A stretch of 64,000 nt of DNA from CAYFRC01 sp050946115 (GTDB lineage: Bacteria; Bacillota; Clostridia; Christensenellales; Aristaeellaceae), in the NCBI GenBank assembly GCA_050946115.1, contig JBMNUF010000002.1:62001-126000 (forward strand). Reading direction: 5' to 3'. Shown here piece after piece: positions 15,624 to 24,580 of this stretch. Made by a program: the position numbers and the translations under genes. Positions within the stretch are counted from its first letter, which is position 1. Every line of letters starts with the position of its first letter. The notes beneath the pieces are model-generated. The model did no database searches, had not been told where the DNA came from, and was given only the letters and a program-made list of their open reading frames with translations.

Positions 15624-16814
15624 TCATTGATATGCCGCCGCCATCTGCGCAAAATCCACCGTTTCGGAAAAGGATTTGGAGCAGTTTTTGATTCGCTTCA
15701 GCACGGAAAGCGCCTTCTCGCCCGAAAGCAGCTTCGGCTGAAAATCGTTCTTCTTCGTGCTGCCGCTCGTCTGGATGGGAATGAGGGCTTCCGACTGATA
15801 GGATACTTCCTCCGCGTTTGGGTCGAACGCAAATTCCACGCGATACAATGCCGCAGCGAAGCTGAACGGCGTGTCGTTTCCGCCAAAGCAGAGGTTGCCG
15901 AGGCTGTAGATGATGCGCTTGCCCTTATACACCTCGACGCCGCCCACGACGTGCGAATGCCCGCCGACGACGAGGTCCGCACCCGCATCGATCGCGGCGC
16001 GCCCGAGCTTTTTCTGCGCGGACAGCGGCTTATACGCCTTTTCGACGCCCCAGTGATAATACACGACGAGGATATCCACATCGCTCCGCAGGTTTTTGAC
16101 CGCGGAGACCATCTCGGACTGCTTCGTTTCCCACTGTGTAAACCCGAGGAACCCGAGCCTAATGCCGTTTACTTCGGTGACAAATTGCGTCTTATACCCA
16201 AAGGGCTCGACGCCCACCTCTTTGCAGGCGGCAGCGGTGTCTGCCAGTCCTTGCGAAAGGTAGTCCCGCGCGTGGTTGTTCGCGAGTGACGCCGCTTCGA
16301 CGCTGCCTTCCGAGAGGATCGCGGCATACGCGGGGTCGCCCCGAAAATTGAATTCGCGGTTGGAGCGCTTTTTTGTTGCCGTTGTGAGCGGCCCCTCGAG
16401 GTTTACGACGGTGAGGTCGTCCTCCGAAAACACTTCCTTCAGGTTTTGCAGGAAATACGCATAGCCCTCGCGCTCTGCCACCTTTGCGAAGCGGCGGTTG
16501 TTGCCGTTCATGTTGCAGCCGAGCGTTGCGTCGCCCGCAAACGTCAGCCTGACGGATGCGATCGGCAGGATCGGCGCCTGCGTCGGCGCGGAGGTGAACG
16601 TCGGCACGGGGGTGGTGGTCGGCGCCGTATCGGCCGGGAGTTCCGGCGATTCTTCGGCGGCGGTTACGGCGCTTTGCGCAAGCGAATCCGGCGCTCTGCC
16701 GCGCAAAATCAGCAGCAGCGCGCCCGAAAGGATCAATGTGCCCAAGAGGATTCCCAACCCGAAAAGCAGCTTTTTGCGCTGCCGTCTTTTACGCTTTTGT
16801 GATCGTTTTTCCAT
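15624..16814 (-). CDS. CapA-family membrane-anchored metallophosphoesterase-like protein
   Basis: A 396-residue protein with a very basic N-terminus, one membrane segment (16-37) and a Thr/Pro-rich linker (about 50-82), then a CapA (PGA_cap) domain facing outside. Conserved motifs are FAGDATLG (92-99), NLEGPLT (138-144), LANNHARDYL (near 177-186), YYHWGVE and GGHSHVVGG, which match the metal-binding residues of calcineurin-like enzymes. CapA proteins take part in poly-gamma-glutamate or other envelope polymer handling. It follows a second CapA protein and an LCP protein on the same strand. Confidence 0.9.
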   Translation of the reverse strand: MEKRSQKRKRRQRKKLLFGLGILLGTLILSGALLLILRGRAPDSLAQSAVTAAEESPELPADTAPTTTPVPTFTSAPTQAPILPIASVRLTFAGDATLGCNMNGNNRRFAKVAEREGYAYFLQNLKEVFSEDDLTVVNLEGPLTTATKKRSNREFNFRGDPAYAAILSEGSVEAASLANNHARDYLSQGLADTAAACKEVGVEPFGYKTQFVTEVNGIRLGFLGFTQWETKQSEMVSAVKNLRSDVDILVVYYHWGVEKAYKPLSAQKKLGRAAIDAGADLVVGGHSHVVGGVEVYKGKRIIYSLGNLCFGGNDTPFSFAAALYRVEFAFDPNAEEVSYQSEALIPIQTSGSTKKNDFQPKLLSGEKALSVLKRIKNCSKSFSETVDFAQMAAAYQ

Positions 16815-16844
16815 ATCCGTCCTTTAAGAGATTCCCTTTTCTTC

Positions 16845-16880
16845 AAAACCCGGTGCGCTTGTTGCGGCGCCCCGGGCTTT
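16845..16880 (-). terminator. Terminator-like hairpin between the two CapA genes
   Basis: On the minus strand AGCCCGG pairs with CCGGGT across a GC-rich loop, and TTTT follows (16845-16848). Confidence 0.6.
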
Positions 16881-16894
16881 TCGTTTTTCTCTAA

Positions 16895-18892
16895 CTACTC
16901 GATGATCGGGCGAATGGAGAACCGCGCGGAATACCTTCGGATCTTCTCCTTTACGCGATCCGCCGCGTCGCCCGTCAACTTGATCGGCTGGGCGTTGTTG
17001 GAGCCCGTTGAGCTCGACATGCTCGCGGGGATGATTCGGATGCCGCCGTCCTCCACGCCATTTTCGGAGACGTAGAATTTCTGTCGGAAGGCGAAGGTGT
17101 CCATATCCTTGGGCGTCGCTACGCAGGAGGAGAATGTGCCAAGCCCGTAGACGATGTGCTTGCCCTTGTAGATTTCGATACCGCTGACGACGTGCGAATG
17201 GTGCCCAAGCACGAGGTCCGCCCCCGCATCCACAAGCGCGCGCCCGTATTGAATCTGCTGTGCGCTCGCGGCGTAGGCGTATTCCTTGCCCCAGTGTACG
17301 GACGCAATCAGGAGGTCGCAGCGCGGGCGAAGTGCCCTTGTGACCTTCGCAGCGACGGCTTGCTTTGTATCGCCGATATGGAAGCCGCAGATGCCGATTC
17401 TGACGCCGTTGACCCGTGTGATATTCGTCACCCCACCGTAGCAATACGCGATGCCCTTGCCCGCCAGGGTTTGTTTCGTTTCGTTGATGCCCCTTGCGCC
17501 GAAATCGTTGCAGTGGTTGTTCGCCATGTTCGCCGCCTCGACGCTCGAGGAGGAGAGCACCTTTACATATTCCGGCTCCGCCTTCAACACGTAGCTCTTT
17601 TTTGCGTGCGCGGTCGCGTTCGTGAGCACGCTTTCGAGGTTCACGATGGTGAAATCGTCGCTCTCGAATGTGGTTTTGAATTTGCCCAGAACGCCGCCGT
17701 ATCCGCCGTGCTTCTCAACGAGCTGCTCATAGAGCCTGTAGGAACCCCTGCGCGGGTCCCCGCCGATCGTGATATCGCCCACGGCGGTGATGACGATGGG
17801 CGTTTTCCCCTCACCGGAGGAGCGCACCAAGATGCGGACGTTCGCACTCTTGCGCCCGCCGTCCGCAGAGCATTTGATGATCGCCGTGCCCGAGGACTCC
17901 GCCTTGATCGTCCCGTCCTCCGATACGGACGCGACGGTGGGCTTTGAGGAAGTGTATGTCACGTTGGGAAAGGAGGCGTTATCCGGCTTCACGGTACAGG
18001 AGAGCGCCTTTTCCTCGCCGATTTCCATCGCCGCATAGGTAAAGGAGGGCGCGACGGATTGCACGCGAACCGCCAATACCGTGATCTTCATCGAGGCAGT
18101 TTTTCTCGCCGAATCGTTCGAGGTAGCGGTGATCGTGGTTTTCCCCGGAATCAGCGCCTCCACGTAGCCCTCGGTGCTCACGGTGGCGACGGCGGGGTTG
18201 CTGCTCCTCCACGTGAGCGTCCTGTCCGCAGCGGTGGCGGGCGTGATCTTGACGGTGAGCGTCTTACTATCCCCCACCTTCATGGAGAGCGACCTTTTTA
18301 CGAAGGAAACCCTGGAAACGGGGATCATGGACACCTTGACCACGCACGTCGCGGAGACGTTCGTGCCCTCGATGGTCGCATTGATGAGCGCGGTGCCGAG
18401 GGATACGCCCGTAATGGTGCCGTCATCCGTTACGGAGACGACCTCCGGCTTGGACGATACCCATGTGATGGTCTTGTAGGTGGACTTCTTGGGCGAAATC
18501 TTGCCCTTGAGCTGCATGGAGTAGTTCGGCGAGATCGTGACGGACTTCTTGCTGAGCGTGAGCTTTTTTGGCTTCACCGCGTTGACATGGACGGTTAGGG
18601 ACGCTTCGCCGCCCGCGTATTTTGCGGAAACGTTCGCCGAGCCTCCCTTTACGGCCTGTACGACGCCGCCCGCAACGCGGACGACCTCGGGATCGTCACT
18701 CTCCCAATAAGCGTTGTCTGCCGCCCCTTCGGGGCCCATGACGGCGGGGCGAAGGTCGTAATTCTGCCCATGTGCGAGTGCCATCTCCGTGATGGCAAAG
18801 GAAATGACGCCCTCGCCAAAAGCGGGAATAGCCGACCCCAAAATAAGACCAGCCACAAGAAGCGACAGCAAAAACCCGCGCCATCTCTTCAC
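16895..18892 (-). CDS. Secreted CapA-family protein with four Ig-like (Big_2) domains
   Basis: A 665-residue exported protein. A signal peptide (KRWRGFLL, hydrophobic core, AFG-E) is followed by four bacterial Ig-like repeats, each with an SSxPxVxSV-like core: YWESDDPEVVRV, WVSSKPEVVSV, WRSSNPAVATV and YTSSKPTVASV. The last 300 residues form a CapA domain with AVGDITIGGD, NLESVLT, MANNHCNDFG, SVHWGKEY and LGHHSHVVSG. The GTG start at 18892 is chosen because GAGGGG lies before it; the ATG at 18910 has no such site. It probably acts on, or holds, a wall polymer. It lies between the LCP gene and a shorter CapA gene. Confidence 0.85.
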   Translation of the reverse strand: MKRWRGFLLSLLVAGLILGSAIPAFGEGVISFAITEMALAHGQNYDLRPAVMGPEGAADNAYWESDDPEVVRVAGGVVQAVKGGSANVSAKYAGGEASLTVHVNAVKPKKLTLSKKSVTISPNYSMQLKGKISPKKSTYKTITWVSSKPEVVSVTDDGTITGVSLGTALINATIEGTNVSATCVVKVSMIPVSRVSFVKRSLSMKVGDSKTLTVKITPATAADRTLTWRSSNPAVATVSTEGYVEALIPGKTTITATSNDSARKTASMKITVLAVRVQSVAPSFTYAAMEIGEEKALSCTVKPDNASFPNVTYTSSKPTVASVSEDGTIKAESSGTAIIKCSADGGRKSANVRILVRSSGEGKTPIVITAVGDITIGGDPRRGSYRLYEQLVEKHGGYGGVLGKFKTTFESDDFTIVNLESVLTNATAHAKKSYVLKAEPEYVKVLSSSSVEAANMANNHCNDFGARGINETKQTLAGKGIAYCYGGVTNITRVNGVRIGICGFHIGDTKQAVAAKVTRALRPRCDLLIASVHWGKEYAYAASAQQIQYGRALVDAGADLVLGHHSHVVSGIEIYKGKHIVYGLGTFSSCVATPKDMDTFAFRQKFYVSENGVEDGGIRIIPASMSSSTGSNNAQPIKLTGDAADRVKEKIRRYSARFSIRPIIE

Positions 18893-18913
18893 AGTAAAAC
18901 AACCCCTCATCGT

Positions 18914-19999
18914 TTAATCGAGCAAAAAGCCTGTAATCTTGGAAAGCGTTTTGCTGCGGTTGGGCACGAGGACGCTCATGCCGGAAATGGTCTTGCTTGC
19001 ATACAGTTCGTCGATCGGTACGCGCATCTGGCGCACCTCCGCGTCCAATAGCTCGAACGCGATGGGCGCTATCTGCACCATGTCCGACAGCGTCATATCC
19101 GTGGACACGCGCTCGATGTTGTTGAGCGCAAGGGCGGCCAAATCCTTGAGCTGCATGGATTTGAGCTTGTCCATCGATTTCAGAATGACCTCGCGCTGGC
19201 GCGTAACGCGGTCAAAATCGCTGGAGCCGTAGCGGTAGCGCGCGTAGGCCTCGGTCTGTTTGCCCGTGAGCAACTGTCTGCCGCCTTCGGAGAGCAGCCC
19301 GTCGTCGATGTCGATGCCCAGCACCTTGTTGTCCATCTTGATGACGGCGTTGATGCGCTTGACGTACTTGGGATCCACCGTGACTTCCAGCCCGCCGATC
19401 TGGTCGATCACATCCGCAAGCAGCGAGAAATCCACCGCGACATAGTAATCGACGGACACGCCGAAGTTGTGCTTCAGCGTCCGCTTGAGGAGATCTGGCC
19501 CGCCGAAGACATATGCGGCATTTAGGCGGTTGTTCTTCTTGCCGGGGATCTCCACGTACAGATCGCGCATAAAGGAAATCATCTTGATGCACTTGTTGTC
19601 GCTGTCGAGCGTCATCAAAATCATTGTATCGCTTCTGCCAGTCTTCTGTCCGGGTCTCGCGTCGAGACCGACCAGCAGGATATTGATCATCCCGTCGATG
19701 GCGTCGAGCTGCTGCGCGCTCTGCTCGATGCGGGCGACGAGCTCGTCCAGAAACGCCTCTTCTTCGAGCGGCTGCCCTTCCCCGTCCAAGTCACCGGCGG
19801 TATCGCCAATCGTTTCGTCGTCCTCGTCCTCGTCTCCGGTGCCGTAGGAATCGAACAAATCATCCGCCGTCCCCCAGCCCTCCTGTTCAACCAGCGCAGC
19901 CAAATCGATATCATCCGCATCCTCCGCAAAGGACGCACCCGCAACCATAACCAAAGAAAGCGCAACGACCAAAAACCCCGCAAAAATGCGCCTCGTCAT
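18914..19999 (-). CDS. LytR-CpsA-Psr (LCP) family wall-polymer transferase
   Basis: A 361-residue exported protein: signal peptide ending near ASFAE, an acidic linker (about 27-95, many Asp/Glu), then the LCP domain. Family motifs are NILLVGLDARPG, GRSDTMILMTLD, ISFMRDLYVEIPG, NRLNAAYVFGG and the C-terminal YARYRYGSSDFDRVTRQR, whose Arg and Asp residues bind the polyprenyl pyrophosphate. LCP enzymes attach teichoic acids or capsule to peptidoglycan. It is the first gene of an envelope cluster that continues with two CapA proteins, and the stop codon lies only 21 bases before the next start. Confidence 0.93.
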   Translation of the reverse strand: MTRRIFAGFLVVALSLVMVAGASFAEDADDIDLAALVEQEGWGTADDLFDSYGTGDEDEDDETIGDTAGDLDGEGQPLEEEAFLDELVARIEQSAQQLDAIDGMINILLVGLDARPGQKTGRSDTMILMTLDSDNKCIKMISFMRDLYVEIPGKKNNRLNAAYVFGGPDLLKRTLKHNFGVSVDYYVAVDFSLLADVIDQIGGLEVTVDPKYVKRINAVIKMDNKVLGIDIDDGLLSEGGRQLLTGKQTEAYARYRYGSSDFDRVTRQREVILKSMDKLKSMQLKDLAALALNNIERVSTDMTLSDMVQIAPIAFELLDAEVRQMRVPIDELYASKTISGMSVLVPNRSKTLSKITGFLLD

Positions 20000-20038
20000 A
20001 TATGTAATCCCTTTCTTATACTTATAAAAGTAGAGTTT

Positions 20039-20413
20039 CTATTCCTCCGCGAAAACCGCCTGAATCTCCGCTTCCGGAAGACGCAGCGCGAGTTCCTTCG
20101 CGAAATCCCTGACCCCGGGGCGCGCCGAGCGCCCGACCACGACCATGATCGCCTCGTTTTTCCGCGCGTATTGCACGATCGTGCCCACGATGTCGTCCGC
20201 GCGGAGCACCGTCATTTCCGCGCCGTATTCCGATGAGACCGTGTATAGGTATTCAATCGCCTCGCCCTCCACGGGGTTCCCCAAAAAGCTCGTCCCGGGT
20301 TTCGCCACATGCAGTACGGAAAGCGCACAGCCCAACTCTTTTGCCGCTTTGCAGCCTTCTTCGATCAGCTTTTCGCAGCTTTTTTGTCCGGTGACGCAAA
20401 CGAGTACCCGCAT
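20039..20413 (-). CDS. Universal stress protein-like (UspA/KdpD-type) domain protein
   Basis: A 124-residue cytoplasmic Rossmann-like protein. It opens with MRVLVCVTGQKSCEKLIEEG, the strand and first helix of UspA domains as found in the KdpD sensor, and has the C-terminal VVVGRSARPG loop that resembles the GxxG nucleotide-binding turn. Its partner and ligand are unknown. The ATG at 20413 follows GGAGGGG; an ATG at 20428 overlaps that site. It lies 26 bases behind a small membrane protein gene and shares its promoter. Confidence 0.78.
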   Translation of the reverse strand: MRVLVCVTGQKSCEKLIEEGCKAAKELGCALSVLHVAKPGTSFLGNPVEGEAIEYLYTVSSEYGAEMTVLRADDIVGTIVQYARKNEAIMVVVGRSARPGVRDFAKELALRLPEAEIQAVFAEE

Positions 20414-20439
20414 TTGTGTCCCCTCCATATACCCATCAT

Positions 20440-20892
20440 CTATTCGATCTTGATCACGTAGTTTCCGAAGGATTTGACGCGAAGCAGCTGCCCCTCCTCA
20501 AACGCGGGGATCGGCTTGTCGTCGTCCCACAGGAACAATCGTTCGTCCTCCTCGGTATTTCCGATCGTTACGATCATGTCGTGCACGGCAATGCCGTCGG
20601 AAAGGCGCGTCTCGGGGCTGATGCGCACGAAGCGCCCCACGAGCTCCCTCGAAAGCCCGTTTCGCATATCCTTGAGCCAAAGCACATAGCGGATGTGCGG
20701 AAGGCACTTGATCTGCAGCAGCGCGTAAAACAGCCAGCTCCAAATAATCGCCATCGCGATCACGAGGATGCGGTAGCGCAGGATGAGCCCCATAATGAAA
20801 AATGCGAACGGCACAAGGCAGATGAGCATCGAAATGAGGATCGCCCTTCGCATGGCGTTTTTTGCATTGATAAAATCCGCATCCGTGTACAT
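20440..20892 (-). CDS. Small two-helix membrane protein of unknown function
   Basis: A 150-residue protein with two adjacent membrane segments (about residues 16-37 and 41-61) and a C-terminal soluble part. That part contains a strand-rich stretch, GIAVHDMIVTIGNTEEDERL, and closes with LLRVKSFGNYVIKIE, which may form a small beta barrel on the cytoplasmic face. I do not recognise a family. AAGGGGGG precedes the ATG and a good promoter lies upstream, so it is the first gene of a two-gene unit with the USP-like gene. Confidence 0.75.
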   Translation of the reverse strand: MYTDADFINAKNAMRRAILISMLICLVPFAFFIMGLILRYRILVIAMAIIWSWLFYALLQIKCLPHIRYVLWLKDMRNGLSRELVGRFVRISPETRLSDGIAVHDMIVTIGNTEEDERLFLWDDDKPIPAFEEGQLLRVKSFGNYVIKIE

Positions 20893-20917
20893 TCGGTTCT
20901 TCCCCCCTTATATAAGT

Positions 20918-20946
20918 ACTATACCGCAATTGCGCGATTCTGTAAA
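20918..20946 (-). promoter_or_regulatory. Promoter of the membrane protein/USP-like unit
   Basis: Minus strand: -35 TTTACA (20941-20946), 17-base spacer, -10 TATAGT (20918-20923). Confidence 0.75.
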
Positions 20947-21047
20947 GAGGAAATCGGCAATGTTCACGAATTATTCAGAGTTTCGTTGCGAAAATTGCCC
21001 CACCGCCTCTATTTCTTTGACGGAAAGCAGACACAAACGGTTCCCCT

Positions 21048-21365
21048 CTATGACAGAAACGTGATGAGCATTTCGACGAGGAACACGGCGGCGCATGCGG
21101 CGACCGCGACCTTCAGAAGGCTCGCACCCCGCCACGCGATCGCGCACCCCAAAAGAAGCGCGGCGATTCCGGAATAAACGGATTTGGTCGCGTAGATCAT
21201 GTCGGGAAAGGTCATGACGGCGAGGGTCACATATGGCACATAGTAGAGAAACGAGCGCAGGAAGCGGTTTTTGATCTGCCTGCGGATCAGCGTGATGGGG
21301 AGCACGCGGATGAGATAGGTCACAAACCCCATGACGAGGATGTACGGATACGCATGTGGGATCAT
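21048..21365 (-). CDS. azlD: AzlD-type branched-chain amino acid exporter subunit
   Basis: A 105-residue, very hydrophobic protein with about four membrane segments. FVTYLIRVLPITLIRR and FLRSFLYYVPYVTLAVM are the characteristic parts of the AzlD/YgaH family, the small partner of AzlC in export of branched-chain amino acids. The ATG at 21365 overlaps the stop codon of azlC in ATGA, so the two are coupled. The symbol rests on family and gene order. Confidence 0.9.
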   Translation of the reverse strand: MIPHAYPYILVMGFVTYLIRVLPITLIRRQIKNRFLRSFLYYVPYVTLAVMTFPDMIYATKSVYSGIAALLLGCAIAWRGASLLKVAVAACAAVFLVEMLITFLS

Positions 21366-22075
21366 GGCTTCTCCTCCCTGACGGGGAAGCGCCACGCGGC
21401 GAACCCCGCGATCAAAACGGTCAGGAGGATCGTGCGAATGCCGGGCGATATGGCCTTAAAGAGCGGCAGCGCCGCCATGGCAAAGCTCGAAAGCATGGAA
21501 ACGGCGATGAGGACGGCGAGCGTCCTGTTTTGCCGCGCAGGCGGCACGATGACCGCGAGGAACATGCCGTACAGCCCGACGCTGAGCGCGCTCATGACGT
21601 TTCCGGGCAGTACCGCGCCCAGCGCGCAGCCGAGCGCCGTACCGATCGACCAGCCGGGGATCGCGACGGCGATCAGCCCGTATGCGTATGCGACGGGCAG
21701 GGGGCCCTGTATCGCCATGCAGGCGCCGAACACCTCATCCGTGATGTCGTAGCCGATCGCGAGCCTGTGCAAAAGCGGCGTGTCCTCCGAAAACTTCTGG
21801 CTGAGCGCGCAGGACATGAGAAGGTACCGCGCGTTTGCGACCAGCGTCATGAGGATCGCCGTCAAAATCCCTTCGCCCGCCGCGAGCACGCCCAGTGCCG
21901 CGTATTCGCCCGCGGAGGCATTCATGGTGAAGCTCAAAAGCGTCGCCTGCCCCACGGTGAGCCCGATGCGCTTGGCGGTGATGCCGAGCGTGAAGGAGAC
22001 CGCCATATAGCCCAGAAAAATGGGCATGCCGTCCCTTATGCCGCGAAGGAAATACCCTTTGTTTTCTCCCTGCAT
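21362..22075 (-). CDS. azlC: AzlC-type branched-chain amino acid exporter subunit
   Basis: A 237-residue inner-membrane protein with seven or more hydrophobic segments. The N-terminal GIRDGMPIFLGYMAVSFTLG and TMNASAGEYAAL, and the internal ALSQKF with TDEVFGACMA, match the AzlC/YgaZ family. Together with AzlD it should export leucine, isoleucine, valine or their analogues. TGAGGAAAG precedes the ATG. No AzlB-like regulator lies nearby. Confidence 0.93.
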   Translation of the reverse strand: MQGENKGYFLRGIRDGMPIFLGYMAVSFTLGITAKRIGLTVGQATLLSFTMNASAGEYAALGVLAAGEGILTAILMTLVANARYLLMSCALSQKFSEDTPLLHRLAIGYDITDEVFGACMAIQGPLPVAYAYGLIAVAIPGWSIGTALGCALGAVLPGNVMSALSVGLYGMFLAVIVPPARQNRTLAVLIAVSMLSSFAMAALPLFKAISPGIRTILLTVLIAGFAAWRFPVREEKP

Positions 22076-22186
22076 ACGCTTTCCTCACAATTCGTTTTGT
22101 CTTTTCAGTGTACAAAACCAAGGCGGAAACCGTATGATGCTTTCGTTAAATGGACGTTGTGAATGCGGCGCATGCATTTTCGTGCA

Positions 22187-23380
22187 TTATATCAGGGTTT
22201 CCACCTGCTCGCAGTCGTTGAACTTTGTAAGGCGCTCTATGGCTTTATCGATCGCCGCCGAAAGGCGCTTTCCCTGCCTTACATTCTCCTCGAACCAAAT
22301 GTTCTTTACGGCAAGCGTCCCCGCCTTCGCCGAAGCCTCGATTCTCCCGATCAGGTTCTGCCCGTACAGCATCGGAAGCACGTAATACCCGTATTTGCGC
22401 TTTTCCGCCGGCGTATAGATTTCCCATGCGTATCGATATTCCCAAAGTGCTTCGATCAGCTTCCTGTCCCACAGCATGGGGTCGAGCGGCGCCAGAAATT
22501 CCAGCCGCGCCGCATCATCGATCGCGCCCGAAAGAACCGCCTCCATCAGCGGCAAATCCTCCGCAAAGATGTAAAAGGGCGAACGGATGCCCTCCACCGC
22601 AACGGCGTGAATCGCCCCTGCCGCTTCCAAGGCGGCAAACGCTTGGTTGCGCTGCTCCGTGGTCATGTCGATCCCAAGCCATGCGTCCGACCGCCTGTTC
22701 CACAACATACCGACTGCGCCGATGCGGCGCCTGACGCGCCATTGCAGAAGGGACATTGCGTCCGGGCAGGGGTTTTCCGCCGCCAAGAGCGCGGGATCGA
22801 TATGATTCTCCGCCAGATCATAAAACTTTCGGGAGCCGTTCTTGTGGTGTATGATGAGCACGCCGTCCGTATACAGTTGCTCCAGCACGGAACGCGCAGC
22901 TTGGGACTCTCTGCGCCGATTGCCGCTCCAGTGCATGGAGGAATGCCAAAAAATCTTCCCCTCGATGGGCAGCGTATCGCCGCTGACGGGTCCGTGCTCG
23001 CGGATGTAGGCGACAGCGCGCTCCGACAATTCCGCAATCCCTTCAAACCGCGCGCCGTGCGCCCTGCTCGTTTCGCGATATTTGGAGAAATACGGCCAAT
23101 CTTCCGCAGGCCAGATCGAAAGCTCCTTGTCGCTGTAATCGACGAGCAGGCGATCCTTGTAGAGCAAATCAGCAAGCATCTCCTTAGTAAAGCCCTTCAC
23201 ACGGGATTGCAAGGTCAATTCGGCGTTCTTCCCGCACACGTCCACCGGGTCGTACTGGATGCAGCCCGCCTGCCTGACGTATCGGTACGCGCCGTCCTTT
23301 CCGTGAAAGCGGTGCTTCCCCAACAAACCCTGCTTGCTGAGGATGAACCGTTTCGCCTGTTCCCGCGTGATTTTTGGCAT
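22187..23380 (-). CDS. AlkX/YcaQ-like winged-helix DNA glycosylase
   Basis: A 397-residue protein of the HTH_42 family, which includes the interstrand-crosslink glycosylases AlkZ and YcaQ/AlkX. The N-terminal segment has CIQYDPVD, where Gln42-Tyr43-Asp44 forms the catalytic Q-phi-D motif of the AlkX branch rather than the QxQ of AlkZ. Winged-helix repeats follow, with LAPLDPMLWDRKL and the C-terminal YVLPMLYGQNLIGRIE that are conserved throughout the family. Members excise bulky or crosslinked N7-alkyl purines. GGAGGGAG precedes the ATG. It appears to be a single-gene unit. Confidence 0.88.
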   Translation of the reverse strand: MPKITREQAKRFILSKQGLLGKHRFHGKDGAYRYVRQAGCIQYDPVDVCGKNAELTLQSRVKGFTKEMLADLLYKDRLLVDYSDKELSIWPAEDWPYFSKYRETSRAHGARFEGIAELSERAVAYIREHGPVSGDTLPIEGKIFWHSSMHWSGNRRRESQAARSVLEQLYTDGVLIIHHKNGSRKFYDLAENHIDPALLAAENPCPDAMSLLQWRVRRRIGAVGMLWNRRSDAWLGIDMTTEQRNQAFAALEAAGAIHAVAVEGIRSPFYIFAEDLPLMEAVLSGAIDDAARLEFLAPLDPMLWDRKLIEALWEYRYAWEIYTPAEKRKYGYYVLPMLYGQNLIGRIEASAKAGTLAVKNIWFEENVRQGKRLSAAIDKAIERLTKFNDCEQVETLI

Positions 23381-23415
23381 GTTGTTTAATCTCCCTCCAT
23401 TTTAATACGAAAAAG

Positions 23416-24184
23416 CTACAGGTTGAGCGCGGCTTCTATGCACAGTTCCGGCGTCGCCTCTATCGAATCCCCGCCCTAGTTGCGCGCGTCGTAGCGCTCT
23501 ATGTCGGCGAGTGTATCTGCGGTAAACAGCAGTTCGCTCCAAATCGCACCGCGCATCTGCGCGCAAGCCGCGAGCGCCGAGCACTCCATCTCCACGACGG
23601 AACACCCTCCGCCCTTTCTATAGGCGATCAAGTCCTTTGTCTCGCGGAAAAAGCCGTCCATAGATCATGTAGTGACTTCCGTATACTTCAGCCCGCGATT
23701 TTTCAGCGCCTTTTCGATGGCATCTCGCGCCTCTTGGGACACGTCCACGAAGCGGGAGGGCGGGAGATAGTGGTACGAGGTTCCCTCATCGCGAAGCGCC
23801 CTGTTCGGGACGAGGAATACATTTTCTTCAAACGCCATGAGCGCGCCGCAGGAACCCCCCGCTGATGATTTTGCGCGCGCCGTAGCCGATCATCCGGTCC
23901 AGAATCTGCGCGGCAGGAGCTGCGCCGACGGGCGCCTGCATCAGGCAGAGCGTCCGCCCGCAAACATCCATGCCGTACATGGGGTATTCCTTCGTCGCCG
24001 ATACGAAGCGACCTATTTCCGAAGCATTATGGCGCATCGCGTACCGCTCGACAGCGTCCCCCAAAAAGGCAAACACCGCCTTTTCGGGCAGGCGGATATC
24101 CAAGCCGTCGTGACAGGGCATGATCACGGCATCCATGTCCGTATCGTATTCCAAAATGGGAAATTCGTGCCGCACGATGCCCAT
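23416..24184 (-). pseudogene. Nucleoside phosphorylase (PNP_UDP_1 family), decayed
   Basis: Read across its lesions this gene would give about 255 residues, a normal nucleoside phosphorylase length. Conserved parts are SEIGRFVSATKEYPMYG, QAPVGAAPAAQILDRM, ISGG, then in another frame SCGALMAFEENVFLVP, FFRETKDLI, VVEMECSALAACA and the end GGDSIEATPELCIEAAL. Three lesions break it. One extra base lies in the six-C run at 23855-23860. A TGA stands at 23665-23667 and a TAG at 23476-23478; both occupy positions where this family has Trp (TGG). TGA is used as a normal stop by many neighbours, so recoding is unlikely. A sequencing error could explain the first lesion only. Confidence 0.82.
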
Positions 24185-24229
24185 ATTTCTGCTCCGCCTT
24201 CTCTTAAACAATCTTCCGGGCAGAGAGCG

Positions 24230-24549
24230 CTACGGGTTCGGAGAAATCCAATGCGTCAAAAAGCCCAGCTCCTCCGCCGTAACGCCATCGCACACGACGC
24301 AAAACGGAATCTTTTTCCCCCACATAAAACACAAACGCCAAAAGGCACAGAGCCATTATCCAAAGCACGGTTACGGCTCTGTGCCCTGTTCGATGTTTCT
24401 GTCAAATCCCCGTCGAAATTGCCGCCGCGATCGCCGCGTACAGGCATACGACGAAACCGGATTCGTTATGCACAACTTCGCCATATGTTTCCAACGCATA
24501 CCAAAGCAAGCCGCACGCGGAAAGCGGAAGGATTAAGAGAAAGAGCATC
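24230..24549 (-). pseudogene. Remnant of a small membrane protein gene
   Basis: From ATG 24549 the frame gives MLFLLILPLSACGLLWYALE and a second hydrophobic stretch, then stops at TGA 24403-24405. The same frame continues as VTVLWIMALCLLAFVFYVG, and after a one-base shift near a G5-A5 run it reads IPFCVVCDGVTAEELGFLTH up to TAG at 24230. This looks like a three-helix membrane protein broken by a stop and a frameshift, next to another broken gene. No ribosome-binding site is clear. The family is unknown, and the reading is tentative. Confidence 0.4.
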
Positions 24550-24580
24550 GGCACTACGGGCTTTTTTCATAAACGTGCGA

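Noticed and set aside
23640..23690. TGA in the phosphorylase gene as a recoded Trp codon
   Set aside because: TGA ends many intact genes here (for example in ATGA and GTGA overlaps), and the same gene also carries a TAG and a frameshift.
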